A DNA stretch of 64,000 bases from Putridiphycobacter sp965230485. Lineage in GTDB: Bacteria > Bacteroidota > Bacteroidia > Flavobacteriales_D > Crocinitomicaceae. Of the stretch, positions 27,230 through 37,273 are shown in pieces; position 1 is the stretch's first letter; each line of letters starts with the position of its first letter. Below the pieces are notes generated by a model that was not told the origin of the DNA, searched no databases, and saw only the letters and a list, made by a program, of their open reading frames with translations. The position numbers and the translations under genes were made by a program. The stretch is taken from the NCBI GenBank assembly GCA_965230485.1, contig CBDDLA010000001.1, positions 2,170,001 through 2,234,000 on the forward strand. Direction: 5' to 3'.

Positions 27230-29329
27230 TTACTCCATTAGTTTTAAATCAATTTGCTTTCGAGTTAAACTGACCTTGTCAATAATTACAATGACTTTGT
27301 CTCCTATATTAAATTCTTCACCATATCTCAAACCAATAACGGCATATTTTTTTTCATCAAAATAATATTTATCATCCTGGATTGATTTAATTTGAACCAT
27401 ACCCTCGCAGTTCAGGTCAGTCATTTCAACATACATCCCCCAATCAGTAATTCCTGTGATTACTCCATTAAAAGATTCACCAATTTTGTCTTTCACATAA
27501 AAAGCCTGGAAAAATTTTTGAGAATCTCTTTCTGCATTTACTGCTCTTCTCTCCGTTTGAGAAATATGTTGTGCAATATCTGCTAGTTTAGAATTTTGAT
27601 GATTATTTTTTTCAAGCGTTTGCAATAGAATGCGGTGAACTAGCAAATCAGCATACCTTCTTATCGGAGATGTAAAATGTGTATAATATTTAAAGCCAAG
27701 TCCATAATGACCAATATTCTCGATATCATATACTGCTTTAGCCATTGTTCGAATAGCCATACTTTGAATCATTGAAAAACTTGGTTCATCTTTCATCTCA
27801 AAAAACAGATCATTCATTTTTAACGCAATGTCTCTTTCATTTTTAACATGAAATTCTTTATCAAACTTTTGAAGAAAAATTTTAAATAGTTCTACTTTCT
27901 CCTTATCAGGTTTATCATGAACTCTATAGATAAACGGAATGATCGATTTTCGTTTAGTTGTATCACCAATAAATTTGGCTACTTTTTTATTGGCTAAAAG
28001 CATAAACTCTTCTACTAACTTATTGGCATCCTTGGTTCGTTTTTTATAAGTATTAATAGGAATTCCCTGTTCATTTAATTCAAATCTTAGTTCTTCACTT
28101 TGAATTTCTAATGCTCCGTTTCTTAGTCTGGACTTTCGCATTATTTTAGCCAAACTGTCTACAATTAATAGTTCTTTTGAATACAACCCTTTTTCGGTTT
28201 CTATTATTTCTTGAGCATCTTCATAAGTGAACCTATGATTTGAATTGATAACAGTTTTACCAAACCATTCAGATAGAACTTGTGCTTTATCATCCATTTG
28301 AAATATAGCAGAAAATGCTAATTTTTCTTCATTTGGTCTTAAAGAACACACCCCATTCGAAAGATGTTCAGGGAGCATTGGGATCACTCGATCCACTAAA
28401 TAAACTGAATTACCTCTTGTATATGCTTCTTTATCTAATTGTGAACCTTCAGTTACATAATGACCAACGTCTGCTATATGCACCCCTATTTCATAACAAC
28501 CGTTTTCAAGAACTCTAAAAGAAATGGCATCATCAAAATCTCGTGCATCAATTGGATCTATTGTAAAAGTTAAAATATCTCTTAAATCCAAACGCTGATT
28601 AATAATATGCTTTGTAATTTTGGTAGGAATAGCCTCAGATTCTGCCAAAACTTCTTCTGGAAAATCAATTGGGATATTATTAGCAACTAAAATGGCTTTC
28701 ATTTCAGCATTGTTAGATTCTGGTCTGCCCAAAACTTCTATAATTTCTCCAAAAGGGTTTTTGGCTGATTCTGGCCACTCTAGCATTTTAGCAATGGCTT
28801 TATAACCATGCTTTGCACCATTTAATTTAGACAATGGAATAAAAACATCTGTGTCAATTTTAAAATTGTCTGGTACTAAAAATGCAAAAGAATCACTTAT
28901 TTCCATAGTACCAACAATTGTTGTATTAGCACGTTCTATTATTTCTAAGACTTCTCCTTCTCTATTTTTTTTACCTCGACTTTTTAAAAGATGTACCTTA
29001 ACAATATCACCATGAAGGGCTCTATTGATACTTTTTGGTGCAATAAAAACATCTCCATAATCTGAAATAACATACCCCGCTCCCCGTTTAGTTATTTCAA
29101 TTTTTCCTTCTAAAATTTTAGGATCAAAATTACTCTTAAATTTACCCTTAGAAACCTCTTTGAGTAATCCTTCTTTGCTCATTTTCAATAAGATTTCATA
29201 GATTAGCTTTCTATCTTCGGAGTTATTTTCTTTGAGTAAAGCCGCAATTTGTTTGTAATTAAAAGCCTTTTTAACATGTGCTTGAAATAATTTATTTATC
29301 TCTTTTCGAAGTAATGTTTTTTTCTTCAC
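27230..29329 (-). CDS. rnr: Ribonuclease R
   Basis: A 699-residue 3'-5' exoribonuclease of the RNB family. N-terminal winged-helix/cold-shock domains (about 1-220; GAGYVISDYGDVFI) lead to the RNB catalytic domain, whose metal-binding core is IDPIDARDFDDA, with HYGLGFKYYTHFTSPIRRYAD further on. A C-terminal S1 domain (about 620-695; GVITGITDWGMYVEM) follows. It degrades structured RNA in mRNA and rRNA turnover. It is monocistronic, convergent with the DUF2490-like gene and divergent from ferritin. Confidence 0.96.
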   Translation of the reverse strand: MKKKTLLRKEINKLFQAHVKKAFNYKQIAALLKENNSEDRKLIYEILLKMSKEGLLKEVSKGKFKSNFDPKILEGKIEITKRGAGYVISDYGDVFIAPKSINRALHGDIVKVHLLKSRGKKNREGEVLEIIERANTTIVGTMEISDSFAFLVPDNFKIDTDVFIPLSKLNGAKHGYKAIAKMLEWPESAKNPFGEIIEVLGRPESNNAEMKAILVANNIPIDFPEEVLAESEAIPTKITKHIINQRLDLRDILTFTIDPIDARDFDDAISFRVLENGCYEIGVHIADVGHYVTEGSQLDKEAYTRGNSVYLVDRVIPMLPEHLSNGVCSLRPNEEKLAFSAIFQMDDKAQVLSEWFGKTVINSNHRFTYEDAQEIIETEKGLYSKELLIVDSLAKIMRKSRLRNGALEIQSEELRFELNEQGIPINTYKKRTKDANKLVEEFMLLANKKVAKFIGDTTKRKSIIPFIYRVHDKPDKEKVELFKIFLQKFDKEFHVKNERDIALKMNDLFFEMKDEPSFSMIQSMAIRTMAKAVYDIENIGHYGLGFKYYTHFTSPIRRYADLLVHRILLQTLEKNNHQNSKLADIAQHISQTERRAVNAERDSQKFFQAFYVKDKIGESFNGVITGITDWGMYVEMTDLNCEGMVQIKSIQDDKYYFDEKKYAVIGLRYGEEFNIGDKVIVIIDKVSLTRKQIDLKLME

Positions 29330-29400
29330 TTAATACGAGTTTTGGCTAACCAATTCTAAAAATATTCTCCATAAAATTAGGTATAATTTACCTTAACGGT

Positions 29401-29408
29401 TAAATTTG
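29401..29408 (+). promoter_or_regulatory. -7 element of the ferritin promoter
   Basis: TAAATTTG, an exact TAnnTTTG, 19 bases before the ferritin ATG. The -33 position 20 bases upstream reads TTAG, a weak match to TTTG. Confidence 0.55.
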
Positions 29409-29427
29409 TTTAACAATATAATTGACT

Positions 29428-29934
29428 ATGTCGGATAAACAAATCGAAAAAGCATTAAACGAGCAAATATCAAAAGAAGCCAACTCTTCTCAACTTTATC
29501 TTTCAATGGCTAATTGGGCTGAGCAGAATGGATTAAGCGGAATTTCCCAATTCTTGTACATGCATGCAGATGAAGAGCGCATGCACATGCTTAAATTAAT
29601 TAAGTTCGTAAATGAAAGAGGAGGTAAAGCTAGAATTCCATCATTAAAAGAGCCAAAAAACAATTTTTCTACAATTGAAGAGCTTTTTAATGACTTATTA
29701 AGCCATGAAATAATGGTTACCAACTCGATTAATCAAATAGTCCACCTCTGTATTGAACTAAAAGATTATACCACGCATAATTTTATGCAATGGTATGTAG
29801 CAGAACAGTTAGAAGAAGAAGCTTTAGCTAGGAGTATATTGGATAAGATAAAATTAATTGGGAACGACAAGGGAGGGCTTTATTTGCTTGATAGAGACAT
29901 AATTAAACTTGCAGAGCCTGAAACAATGGCGTAA
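29428..29934 (+). CDS. ftnA: Ferritin (non-haem bacterial type)
   Basis: A 168-residue four-helix iron-storage protein. Ferroxidase ligands are visible: Glu in EQISKEANSSQLY, Glu and His in DEERMHM, Glu in EIMVTNSI, and Gln/Glu in EQLEEEALA. It oxidises Fe(II) and stores it inside a 24-mer shell in the cytoplasm. The ATG at 29428 is preferred to a TTG two codons upstream. It is monocistronic. Confidence 0.94.
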   Translation: MSDKQIEKALNEQISKEANSSQLYLSMANWAEQNGLSGISQFLYMHADEERMHMLKLIKFVNERGGKARIPSLKEPKNNFSTIEELFNDLLSHEIMVTNSINQIVHLCIELKDYTTHNFMQWYVAEQLEEEALARSILDKIKLIGNDKGGLYLLDRDIIKLAEPETMA

Positions 29935-29993
29935 ATTTGAAAAAGTTTGGCATTATTTTCGTAAGTTAGAACCCCGTATAACTTGAAAAAGAT

Positions 29994-30536
29994 TTGAATT
30001 TTAAACCTTATATATTAATATTTCTATCGCTCTTTGTATTCACATCTGTTAATAATCAATCTGGAGGGAATAATTTTAGAGATACGCAAAGTACATTAAA
30101 GGCTTTATATATCTACAATTTTGCAACCTTAACCGACTGGCCAAGCGATTATAAAAAGGATGATTTCGAAATAGCTGTTTTAAGCACAAACTACCAAGTA
30201 TACAATGAGTTAGAAAAGAAATACAATGGTAAAAAAATTGGAAGTCAAACCATAAAAACGGTACGCTACTCTTCATCCGGTAGTCTCGACAATCCAAATA
30301 TTTTATTCTTAGACAAGAGTAAAAATAGTTCTCTCCCAGATGTTAACCAAAAACTAAAAAATAAAAGTACTTTATTAATAACTAACAAGTCTGGTGCACT
30401 AAAAAGTGGTGCAGTCATCAACTTTGTTGAAGTGAACAATAAACAATCGTATGAAATTAATGTGAAAACCGCGAAAAAGAAAGATCTTGTCATTGCTTCA
30501 AGGTTGATTGCTTTAGCTATAAAAAAAATTGAATGA
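29994..30536 (+). CDS. YfiR/HmsC-like (DUF4154) periplasmic protein
   Basis: A 180-residue protein translated from a TTG, with an N-terminal signal segment (about 1-22). The body shows the YfiR pattern: KALYIYNFATLTDWP at the start of the domain, a central IVLS-like strand and NPNILFLDKS, then LLITNKSGALKSGAVINFV and the closing LVIASRLIALA. YfiR in Pseudomonas is a periplasmic repressor of a diguanylate cyclase. Here no GGDEF protein is present; the operon instead encodes a SpoIIE phosphatase and an adenylate cyclase. It overlaps the next gene by 4 bases (ATGA). Confidence 0.82.
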   Translation: MNFKPYILIFLSLFVFTSVNNQSGGNNFRDTQSTLKALYIYNFATLTDWPSDYKKDDFEIAVLSTNYQVYNELEKKYNGKKIGSQTIKTVRYSSSGSLDNPNILFLDKSKNSSLPDVNQKLKNKSTLLITNKSGALKSGAVINFVEVNNKQSYEINVKTAKKKDLVIASRLIALAIKKIE

Positions 30537-31420
30537 GAATAGCAGTACTAATATTATTGGTTTTTGCCAGCTTCCTCCACAATAAGGTTGAGGCGCAAAC
30601 ATCAAACCATACGCTAAAAGCTTTCGAGCTTTATAAGCAGAAAGACTATGTTAACGCAAAAGTGTGGATAGATTCTGCTATGACAAACAATGAAATTACG
30701 ACTGATAGATTACATTTTTTACACGGGTTAATCTATAGAGAGCTTGAAAACGTTGACAATAATCGTGTTAAGGCGCTAAAATCTTTTCAAAATGCAAAAA
30801 CCTTATCCACCTCTGCAAGTCTTGAAAAGCAAATTAGTGTTGCCACTTACAATACGGTTTTAAAAACATTTAATGAATCATATGATCTTTTGAAGTCAGG
30901 TGAATTAAACAAAAGCGAGGCAAGATATTTAAAATATAAAGAACAATATCTCCTTTACTTTGATCCTACCCATGACTTCAGTAAAATAGATATTAATTTT
31001 TTTAACACACTAGGCTCAGCTTGGCAAGCTAATAATCAATTTGCTTCTCTTGATGACCAATTAAGACAACTCAATACTTCGGTTGAAAAATTTAATAAAA
31101 CTTTGGCTATTGACCCGGAAAACTTTGATGCAATTTATTCTATTGGTGTTGCCTACTATAACTTAGGTGCAGATTTAATCATGTTTACCGATCCAAAAAC
31201 TCCGATTGAAGAGCTAGAGAAAATACAAAAAACGACCCTAAGGTTATTTAAAAACGGAGAACCTTATTTACTGAAGGCTTACAAAATGGATCCTACGAAT
31301 CAAGAAGTGCTGATGGGATTAAGAAATATTTACCATGGTATGCAGGAAGATGAAAAGTCAGACTTTTATAAGAAGCTCATTGAAGAGATTACGGGAAAAA
31401 CTCTAAAAGATAACGAGTAA
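30533..31420 (+). CDS. Secreted TPR protein of the YfiR/SpoIIE operon
   Basis: A 295-residue protein with signal peptide ending VEAQ. The mature part is alpha-helical with TPR-like repeats (AFELYKQKDYVNAKVWID near residue 28; FDAIYSIGVAYYNLGADLI near 195; YLLKAYKMDPTNQEVLMGL near 245). It is probably periplasmic and a binding scaffold. It overlaps the YfiR gene by 4 bases and lies 13 bases before the phosphatase, so it is part of the same signalling operon. No specific function is recognised. Confidence 0.75.
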   Translation: MRIAVLILLVFASFLHNKVEAQTSNHTLKAFELYKQKDYVNAKVWIDSAMTNNEITTDRLHFLHGLIYRELENVDNNRVKALKSFQNAKTLSTSASLEKQISVATYNTVLKTFNESYDLLKSGELNKSEARYLKYKEQYLLYFDPTHDFSKIDINFFNTLGSAWQANNQFASLDDQLRQLNTSVEKFNKTLAIDPENFDAIYSIGVAYYNLGADLIMFTDPKTPIEELEKIQKTTLRLFKNGEPYLLKAYKMDPTNQEVLMGLRNIYHGMQEDEKSDFYKKLIEEITGKTLKDNE

Positions 31421-31433
31421 GTAAAACATCTGT

Positions 31434-33263
31434 ATGAACTTTAAACTCACAATCGGAAGAAAAATTGGAATGGGGTTCGGGTTTTTGATCCTCCTCATTA
31501 TGGTTGTTTTTGGAGCGACTTACCTTTCTGTTAATAAAGGTATTGATACCTTCCAGGAATTTAATAAAACCTCAACAGTTTTAATTAAATCCATCACACC
31601 CTCTAAAGAGAAAGTTGCGGAATTACGTACAATCTTAAATGAATCAAAACAATTGTCTATTCAGTGGGTAATTCAGCAAAGCAGGAATGACAATGGTAAT
31701 AAGTTAAAACTTAAAGCTTTAATCTCCAAAAGAATCCCAGAAACCGTTCAGGATCTTCAAGATCTCTCCAAAATTTGGGAAGATACACTTAACAAAAAGC
31801 TATTTAAAGAAATTAAGAGTCAAATTGAAGAATTATCTGGTAATTACAAGGACATCATGAAGTTCTTACCTGATTTTGCTAGTTATGATGATTTGTTAGC
31901 TGTTTTTAATGCCCGCCCACTAATAGAAGAGGGTGGCCCAGTTATAGAACTTAATAAGCAAATTCAATACAAGCTTGGGAAACTACAAGAAAATTTTGAA
32001 CGTAAGGAAGAAAAACTATTGGATATTAGCAAGGAGTCATCAGAATCAGCAACGGCAAATTTCCAGAGTTTAACTTTCTATTGGATTCTTGGAGCAGCAT
32101 TAATTCTTTTTTCAATATTGATTGCTGTATTTACAACCAAATCTATTGTGACTCCCGTCATGTATTTAAAAAAGGTACTCCTTGCTTTGGGAAAAGGCAT
32201 TATTCCGAATAGTTCAGCTCGCGTAAGTAATGATGAAATTGGTGAAATGTCGGATGCCATGAATCATTTAGTTAGTGGTTTAAAAAAGACTACTCAGTTT
32301 GCCCGTGATGTTGGTCAGAGTAAATTCGATTCTCCGTATAAACCTTTAAGCGAGAATGATGAATTAGGACATGCATTACTTGTGATGCGCGACGAACTTC
32401 AAGAAACGGAAAGACACCTAGAACAAAAAGTTCAAGAACGTACCGAAGAAGTTGTAAAACAAAGGGACGAAATAGAGAAACAAAGAGAGAAGGTTCAAGA
32501 GTTGTATAAAGATGTTAGAGACAGTATTGTATATGCAAAGAGACTTCAGAACTCAATACTTCCGACTGATGATAAAGTAAAGAGTGTATGCCCAGAATCT
32601 TTTGTTCTGTATAAACCTAAGGATATTGTTTCAGGTGATTTTTATTGGTTTGAAAAAATAAAAAATAGGTCTTTATTCTCAGTAGTAGATTGCACGGGAC
32701 ATGGTGTTCCAGGTGCATTTATGAGTTTGCTTGGTTCCAATGGGTTAAAATCTGCTATCAATGAGGGTAAGCTTAGTAAACCTGCTGAAGTCTTGGATTA
32801 TCTAAACAAGAGTATTTTTGATTCCCTAAATAAAGGTGACGTCTCTAATGAAGTGAGAGATGGAATGGATCTAGCTTTGTGTTCCATTGATTATAAAACG
32901 TTGGTTTTGGAATACGCTGGAGCCAATAATCCTTTATATATCATTAGAGATGGTAAATTTTTAATTACTAAGCCTAACAAAATGGCAATTGGGTCTTTCA
33001 CTCCGGGTGAGTCTCATTTCGACAATCATACTATACAGTTAGAAAAAGGTGATAATGTCTATATCTTTTCAGATGGCTATCCAGACCAATTTGGTGGACC
33101 AAGAGGGCGTAAACTAATGTATAATAGGTTCAGAGAATATCTAATGGATATTAAAGATCAACCTATTGAGGAACAAGGAAAAGAGTTAAATAGACGCCTA
33201 GTAAATTGGCAAGGCAAAATGGATCAAATAGACGATATTTTGATTATTGGTTTAAAAATCTAG
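31434..33263 (+). CDS. Membrane sensor HAMP-SpoIIE (PP2C-type) phosphatase
   Basis: A 609-residue protein. A membrane segment at about 14-31 and a second at about 214-236 bracket a helical periplasmic sensor region. HAMP (about 237-290), a coiled coil (about 320-365; ERHLEQKVQERTEEVVKQR) and a SpoIIE catalytic domain (about 373-609) follow. Metal-binding motifs VSGDFYWFE, VVDCTGHGVPGAFMS, RDGMDLALC and YIFSDGYPDQFGG are intact, so it should be an active serine/threonine phosphatase. Such proteins usually control an anti-sigma antagonist or other phosphoprotein; no STAS or kinase partner is seen here. The periplasmic region could receive input from the YfiR-like or TPR protein (inference). Confidence 0.9.
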   Translation: MNFKLTIGRKIGMGFGFLILLIMVVFGATYLSVNKGIDTFQEFNKTSTVLIKSITPSKEKVAELRTILNESKQLSIQWVIQQSRNDNGNKLKLKALISKRIPETVQDLQDLSKIWEDTLNKKLFKEIKSQIEELSGNYKDIMKFLPDFASYDDLLAVFNARPLIEEGGPVIELNKQIQYKLGKLQENFERKEEKLLDISKESSESATANFQSLTFYWILGAALILFSILIAVFTTKSIVTPVMYLKKVLLALGKGIIPNSSARVSNDEIGEMSDAMNHLVSGLKKTTQFARDVGQSKFDSPYKPLSENDELGHALLVMRDELQETERHLEQKVQERTEEVVKQRDEIEKQREKVQELYKDVRDSIVYAKRLQNSILPTDDKVKSVCPESFVLYKPKDIVSGDFYWFEKIKNRSLFSVVDCTGHGVPGAFMSLLGSNGLKSAINEGKLSKPAEVLDYLNKSIFDSLNKGDVSNEVRDGMDLALCSIDYKTLVLEYAGANNPLYIIRDGKFLITKPNKMAIGSFTPGESHFDNHTIQLEKGDNVYIFSDGYPDQFGGPRGRKLMYNRFREYLMDIKDQPIEEQGKELNRRLVNWQGKMDQIDDILIIGLKI

Positions 33264-33266
33264 TTC

Positions 33267-36200
33267 ATGATAAAAGTTTGTGCAACACTTTTAGGTCTTT
33301 TCTTTTTCTCAGTTGCACATGCACAACAAAGTGTAAAGTTTGATACTTACAGTATCGAAAATGGTCTATCTCAAAGTCATATTACTGGTATAATTCAAGA
33401 TCGATTTGGTTATGTTTGGATATCAACACAAGATGGGTTGAATCGTTTTAATGGCTATCAATTTGATACTTACAAAAATCAGCTCAATGATTCGGCTTCT
33501 CTGCCTAATAACTACCTCCATTCTCTTTCAAAAGATATTCATGGTAATCTGTGGTTTGGCACTAATAGAGGTATTGGAAAAATAGATCCATTAACTGGTA
33601 AAATTTCAAAAATTAATAGAGATAAATACCCTAAACTTAAGGGGTATATATTTACCGAAATATGTATTGATAGAGACGAGAATATTTGGGCTTTGTCTGA
33701 AAAGCACGGTATTAATTCTGTCAATACTAAAACTAAAGATGTACGAATTATTAATTCTATAGCCTCAAACTCTAATTTTTCAACTTTATTCATTGACCCA
33801 TTAGAAAGACTTTGGATTGGGACAGGAACTGGTGAAATCTATTATTCAAAATATCCATACAAAACATTTCAAAAAGTAAATCAGACTTTAAGTACTTCTA
33901 AAATCAATCGCTTCTATTTTGCGAATGCAAGTATTATTGCTTGCACGGAAGCTGGCGTATTTTCTATTAACCAAGACTATGAGTTATCATATTATGCAGA
34001 TTTTCCAGAAGTAAAATACCAAAACTTTACGTCTCTCTACATAGAAAGTAATCAAAAAGTTTGGCTTGGCACAAAAGATTACGGCCTTTATCTATTAAAG
34101 AATTACCAAAAAAAACGTGCTGTTCTTTATCAATATTCTACCAATCCTTATAACCCTTACAGCCTATGTGATGACCATATTAACACCATTTTTGCAGATA
34201 ATTCTGGTAATGTATGGATTGGAACTGAAAAGGGAATTGCCAAATTCGATACCTATAAACAAGGCTTTACAATTGTTGGAATTAACAATAATTCTGAACA
34301 AGGACTTATCGATCAAAATGTATGGGCCTTTAACGAAGATAGCAAAGGTTCCATATACATTGGTACCAAAAAAGACTTGACCATATATGACCCGCTTAGA
34401 GATAAATTTAGTCATTATTATCGAACAGAAAAAAACGAACACTATCTGATGAGTATTTACCCAGAAACACCATCAAAAATATGGCTTGGGTATGATGATG
34501 GATTATTTCTATTATCAATTAACTCTCCAATAGACTATTCCTTTACTAAAGTAGAGTTTATTGAAAACTCCATTGATCAAAATATCCGTGTTTATCAAAT
34601 AAAACCATACAAAAACAATACCCTTTGGATTGGCTCAAGAGCGGGCCTTTGTCTGCTTAACAAACAAGACCTGACATATAAATTTTTTCAGTCATCAAGT
34701 TTAAGCTATAGCATTGGAGATGGCGCGGTTAAAGTAATATATGAAGATTTAAAAAAGAATTTTTGGTTTGTAACTACTAATGATGGACTTTATAGAATGG
34801 AAGAAGAGGATGAGGTACCCATTTTCATTCCAGTTGTTACAAATAATGGAACCAATAACGGTGCCCATATTACCTCACTCCTACAGACAGATTCATCCTA
34901 CATGTGGATCGGAACATATGGGGAAGGTTTAAAATACCTCAATCTTGAAAAAGGGACAATTACTGCATATACAGAATCTAATGGGCTTGCTAACAATGTT
35001 ATTTATGGGCTTCTAGCAGATGAAGCCAGAAATATATGGATGAGTACCAATAAAGGCTTATCGAATTTCATTACAGAAACAAAAACTTTCGAAAATTATA
35101 CTACTAATGATGGGCTTCCAAGCAATGAATTCAATACGAATGCTTACTTCAAGTCAAGTGATAAAAGCTTATACTTTGGAGGAATAAAAGGCTATACTCG
35201 CTTTAAAACCAAAAGTATTACTATTAATCCAGTCAAACCTAAGGTCATAATTTCTGATATCAAAATACATAATAAAAGAAAAAACGCGGCTCAAAAAGAG
35301 ATCATATCACACAATTACAATGATAGCTTAGCATTAGAACTTCCTTATTATCAGAATGATATAACAATCGAATTCTTTAGTTCTCATTATTCTAATCCTG
35401 AAAAAAATACATTTAAATATATGCTTGAAGGATACGATACAGAGTTTACCTTTTTAGAAGATGACAATAAGGTAAATTATATGAACTTGCCGGACAATAA
35501 GTATACTTTTATTGTATATGGTAAAAATCCTGATGGAATATGGAGCGAAAAACCAGCCCGATTAAAAATAAAAATCACCCCTCCTTTTTGGCTAACATGG
35601 TGGTTTATTGTAATCTGTGTCGTTGTATTTATTCTCGCAATTTTTTATATATATCAAATAAGAGTTGCGCAAATTCGTCACCAAAAAGTAAAACTAGAGC
35701 TTGAGGTTGTAAAAAGAACAAGAAAGATATCTGAACAAAACAAAAAAATAATTGAACAAAATAGTCAAGTAGAGATTCAAAAAGAGAAAATTGAGCAACA
35801 AAAAGAATTAATTCAAGCAGAAAAAGAAAAAGTAGAAGGCATTCTATTGAATATATTGCCTGAAGGTACAGCTGCAGAACTTATTAGCAAGGGGAAATCG
35901 AAGGCTCGATATTACAAACGGGTAACCGTAATGTTTACTGATTTTGTAGGTTTTTCCAAAATAGCTGAAAACCTGAAGCCACAGGACTTAGTGAGGCAAT
36001 TGGACAGCTATTTTACCAACTTTGATAAAATAATTAGTCGGTTTGATCTAGAAAAAATTAAGACAATCGGAGACGCTTATATGTGCGCTGGTGGGGTTCC
36101 AATAAGAAATAAAAGTAATGCTATTGAAGTTGTTCTTGCAGCACTTGCTATCCAAGAGTTTATGCTTGACTATAATTCAAAATTGGAAGAAAAGGGCAAA

Positions 36201-37139
36201 GAGAGTTGGAATATTAGGATTGGTATTAATACAGGTGAGGTTACAGCAGGTGTAATTGGTCAAAAACGATTTGCCTACGACATTTGGGGTTCTACCGTAA
36301 ATCAAGCCCAACGTATGGAAATGCATGGAGAACCTAATACTGTTAATGTATCAGGTAATACGTATGAAATAATTGCTCCTTATTTTTTATGTAACTATAG
36401 AGGCAAAATTCAAACCAAACACAATGGTACACTAGATATGTACTTTGTAGACGGAATTAAGCCAGAACTATCTGTTAATGGAGAATGTAAAAAGCCAAAT
36501 AAAAAGTTTTGGCAAATAGTAGATCTTCATATATATAGTTCCATCAATTACATGAAAGCAGAGCGATATATTATGCGTGTTCTAGAAGAAAAACTATCGC
36601 CAAAATTATATTACCATAGTATTAAGCATACGAAGGACGTAACTGAAGCAGCTGAAAGAATAGCCTTAATGGAGGGAATAACTGATGAAGATTTATTTTT
36701 GCTGAAATCGGCTGCAAGTTATCATGACGCAGGATTTGTTGAAAAGTATAATCAAAATGAGGAGATTGGGATGCGCATGGCTCGTGAAACACTGCCAAAA
36801 TATGGTTATACACAAACTCAAATTGATGTGATTGATGGTTTAATTAAAGCCACTGAAATTCCACAAAGTCCGAAAACGTTGTTAGAAGAAATTATGTGTG
36901 ATGCTGACCTAGATTATTTAGGCAGAGATGATTTCCATGAAATTGCGGATTTATTACGAAGAGAATTAAGAGAGCATGGTCATATTAACTCTGATAGACT
37001 CTGGGATGAAATTCAAGTAAAATTTCTTACTCAGCACACCTATTTCACTAAATCTGCCATTTCCACGCGCCAAAAAAAGAAACTTAAGCATTTGGAGGAA
37101 ATTAAAGAAAAATTAAAAACCTTTAATTATAAAGACTAA
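33267..37139 (+). CDS. Two-component-type propeller sensor fused to class III adenylate cyclase and HD domain
   Basis: A 1290-residue membrane protein. Signal peptide 1-19; about a dozen two-component regulator propeller repeats (about 30-640; GLSQSHITGI, VWISTQDGLNRF, GLPSNEFN); a Y_Y_Y domain (about 685-765); one membrane segment (about 774-797); a coiled coil (about 800-870). A class III nucleotidyl cyclase domain (about 885-1060) carries metal aspartates in MFTDFVGF and IGDAYM, and Lys in EKIKTIGD plus Asp in YDIWGSTVN indicate ATP rather than GTP. A C-terminal domain (about 1075-1285) contains HSIKHTKD and SYHDAGF, an HD phosphohydrolase signature. It should sense a periplasmic ligand and make cAMP; the HD domain may hydrolyse a nucleotide. 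It starts 3 bases after the phosphatase. Confidence 0.9.
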   Translation: MIKVCATLLGLFFFSVAHAQQSVKFDTYSIENGLSQSHITGIIQDRFGYVWISTQDGLNRFNGYQFDTYKNQLNDSASLPNNYLHSLSKDIHGNLWFGTNRGIGKIDPLTGKISKINRDKYPKLKGYIFTEICIDRDENIWALSEKHGINSVNTKTKDVRIINSIASNSNFSTLFIDPLERLWIGTGTGEIYYSKYPYKTFQKVNQTLSTSKINRFYFANASIIACTEAGVFSINQDYELSYYADFPEVKYQNFTSLYIESNQKVWLGTKDYGLYLLKNYQKKRAVLYQYSTNPYNPYSLCDDHINTIFADNSGNVWIGTEKGIAKFDTYKQGFTIVGINNNSEQGLIDQNVWAFNEDSKGSIYIGTKKDLTIYDPLRDKFSHYYRTEKNEHYLMSIYPETPSKIWLGYDDGLFLLSINSPIDYSFTKVEFIENSIDQNIRVYQIKPYKNNTLWIGSRAGLCLLNKQDLTYKFFQSSSLSYSIGDGAVKVIYEDLKKNFWFVTTNDGLYRMEEEDEVPIFIPVVTNNGTNNGAHITSLLQTDSSYMWIGTYGEGLKYLNLEKGTITAYTESNGLANNVIYGLLADEARNIWMSTNKGLSNFITETKTFENYTTNDGLPSNEFNTNAYFKSSDKSLYFGGIKGYTRFKTKSITINPVKPKVIISDIKIHNKRKNAAQKEIISHNYNDSLALELPYYQNDITIEFFSSHYSNPEKNTFKYMLEGYDTEFTFLEDDNKVNYMNLPDNKYTFIVYGKNPDGIWSEKPARLKIKITPPFWLTWWFIVICVVVFILAIFYIYQIRVAQIRHQKVKLELEVVKRTRKISEQNKKIIEQNSQVEIQKEKIEQQKELIQAEKEKVEGILLNILPEGTAAELISKGKSKARYYKRVTVMFTDFVGFSKIAENLKPQDLVRQLDSYFTNFDKIISRFDLEKIKTIGDAYMCAGGVPIRNKSNAIEVVLAALAIQEFMLDYNSKLEEKGKESWNIRIGINTGEVTAGVIGQKRFAYDIWGSTVNQAQRMEMHGEPNTVNVSGNTYEIIAPYFLCNYRGKIQTKHNGTLDMYFVDGIKPELSVNGECKKPNKKFWQIVDLHIYSSINYMKAERYIMRVLEEKLSPKLYYHSIKHTKDVTEAAERIALMEGITDEDLFLLKSAASYHDAGFVEKYNQNEEIGMRMARETLPKYGYTQTQIDVIDGLIKATEIPQSPKTLLEEIMCDADLDYLGRDDFHEIADLLRRELREHGHINSDRLWDEIQVKFLTQHTYFTKSAISTRQKKKLKHLEEIKEKLKTFNYKD

Positions 37140-37273
37140 AATAAGCGGTTATTTAGCAAATAATTGATTATTTTTAAACCAAGGAAATAGAGCTGATCTA
37201 GCTCTCATTTAATACCAAACAACATGTTTAACATTGTAACTTCGTCTGACAAAGAAAAAACACATGCAATCAG

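Noticed and set aside
37189..37205. Small hairpin AGAGCT-GATCT-AGCTCT after the cyclase gene.
   Set aside because: Only 6 bp of stem and no T run, so it is not a convincing terminator; chance inverted repeats of this size are common.
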